Source: G963662905 sp963676415 (GTDB lineage: Bacteria; Bacteroidota; Bacteroidia; Bacteroidales; WRLA01). From it: a DNA stretch of 64,000 bases. This document shows positions 63,392-64,000 of this stretch, piece after piece. Made by a program: the position numbers and the translations under genes. Numbering within the stretch: the first letter of the stretch is position 1; every line of letters begins with the position of its first letter. The stretch covers positions 992,001 to 1,056,000 of the forward strand of contig OY781097.1 in assembly GCA_963676415.1 (NCBI GenBank), read 5' to 3'. Below the pieces are notes generated by a model. That model was not told the DNA's origin and did no database searches. It saw only the letters and a list, made by a program, of their open reading frames with translations.

Positions 63392-64000
63392 ATGTTAAAA
63401 AATCTTTTTAAGTACAGCATCCGGGCGCTGTTGCGTCAAAAATCCTATTTAATTATCAATACCCTTGGTCTTTCGGTGGGCCTGGCCTGTAGCCTGATTA
63501 TCGCCATTTTTATATTTCATGAGCTGAGCTATGACCAGTTTCATGAAAAAAAAGACCGCCTCTACCGCGTAATTTTGAACGGCAAATTGGGCGGACAGGA
63601 AGTTGAAGTTACATCTACAGCATCGGTAATTGGCCCTACTATGCTCAACGAATTCCCCGAAGTAGAAAGTTTTCTCCGCATTAACCCTTGGGGCGAAACG
63701 GTAATTAAAAAAGACGAACGCACCTTTATGGAATCAAGGCTGCTGGAAGTCGATTCAACTTTTTTCGGTTTTTTCTCCATTCCTTTAATTCATGGAAATC
63801 CTAAAACGGTCCTTAACCGCGAACATTGCGCCGTACTTTCTGAAAGCCTGGCAAAAAAAATATTTGGTGATGAATATCCTGTAGATCAAATGATCCGTAT
63901 CGGAACAGACAGCACTTTTTACCTGATTACCGGTGTAATGGCCGATATGCCTGACAATACCCACCTTCGCGGCAATATCCTGACCAGTTTCATGACCAAT
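63392..64000 (+). CDS. FtsX/MacB-type ABC permease (3' partial)
   Basis: The frame is open from ATG 63392 to the window edge (203 codons). It reads MLKNLFKYSIRALLRQKSY, then a membrane helix (LIINTLGLSVGLACSLIIAI), then YDQFHEKKDRLYRVI and a MacB_PCD-like periplasmic domain (HCAVLSESLAKKIFGDEYPV, YLITGVMADMPDNTHL). This N-terminus is typical of the large Bacteroidota permeases with two FtsX halves (about 800 residues). It lies 152 bp after the sulfurtransferase terminator and is not part of that cluster. Confidence 0.88.
   Translation, partial: MLKNLFKYSIRALLRQKSYLIINTLGLSVGLACSLIIAIFIFHELSYDQFHEKKDRLYRVILNGKLGGQEVEVTSTASVIGPTMLNEFPEVESFLRINPWGETVIKKDERTFMESRLLEVDSTFFGFFSIPLIHGNPKTVLNREHCAVLSESLAKKIFGDEYPVDQMIRIGTDSTFYLITGVMADMPDNTHLRGNILTSFMTN

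Noticed and set aside
1..64000. rRNA, tRNA, prophage, restriction or abortive-infection systems
   Set aside because: None of the gene products or sequence signatures fits; the only defence- or stability-like genes are the PIN toxin and its antitoxin.

Overview
The window is a Bacteroidota chromosome segment, probably from an anaerobic or facultative marine or sediment member of the Bacteroidales/Marinilabiliales type (inference). Six very large secreted proteins end in type IX secretion (T9SS) sorting domains. Several promoters fit the Bacteroidota pattern TTTG-N20-TAnnTTTG, Shine-Dalgarno sequences are essentially absent, and family-typical genes are present (LpxH, RbfA, a topoisomerase I with lysine-rich tail, a FISUMP lipoprotein). 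No rRNA, tRNA, CRISPR array or insertion-sequence transposase was recognised.

Layout. 1-3.6 kb: the 3' part of a TPR hybrid histidine kinase, a Spy/CpxP-like periplasmic protein behind a three-box direct-repeat site, and a ComF-like protein. 3.6-11.7 kb: a secreted starch-degradation pair, namely a GH13 amylase fused to a beta-helix and an eight-repeat carbohydrate-binding protein. 11.9-20.5 kb: a small membrane protein, a 207-bp palindromic element, a PAS histidine kinase, a type IIIA P-type (H+-type) ATPase, ssb, a DUF192 protein, a PIN toxin with ribbon-helix-helix antitoxin, and a TetR regulator whose operator sits inside its own promoter. 20.6-32.4 kb: three consecutive C25 (gingipain-like) peptidases. 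32.4-44.6 kb: RNase R, a four-gene MacAB-like exporter, a four-helix-bundle (S23/rRNA-intervening-sequence type) gene, a FISUMP lipoprotein and a fourth C25 peptidase. These are separated by four copies of a peculiar purine/pyrimidine hairpin repeat anchored at stop codons. 44.9-56.3 kb: housekeeping genes (second ssb, methyltransferase, Ca/Na exchanger, lpxH, M20 peptidase, miaB, topA, LolC/E-like permease, methyltransferase, rbfA).

56.3-63.2 kb is the most distinctive region. It is a co-directional cluster of an octaheme cytochrome c of the tetrathionate-reductase (OTR) type, a membrane cytochrome b fused to a PAS domain, a rhodanese lipoprotein, a double-rhodanese lipoprotein, an OprO/P-like porin and a periplasmic two-domain sulfurtransferase. 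It is preceded by two CRP/FNR-type dyads exactly 21 bp apart. I read it as a periplasmic respiratory and sulfane-sulfur-handling module: the porin admits an anion, the cytochrome b passes quinol electrons to the octaheme enzyme, and the rhodaneses process sulfur. This is inference from domains and neighbourhood; the substrate is not proven. The window ends inside an ABC-type permease gene.
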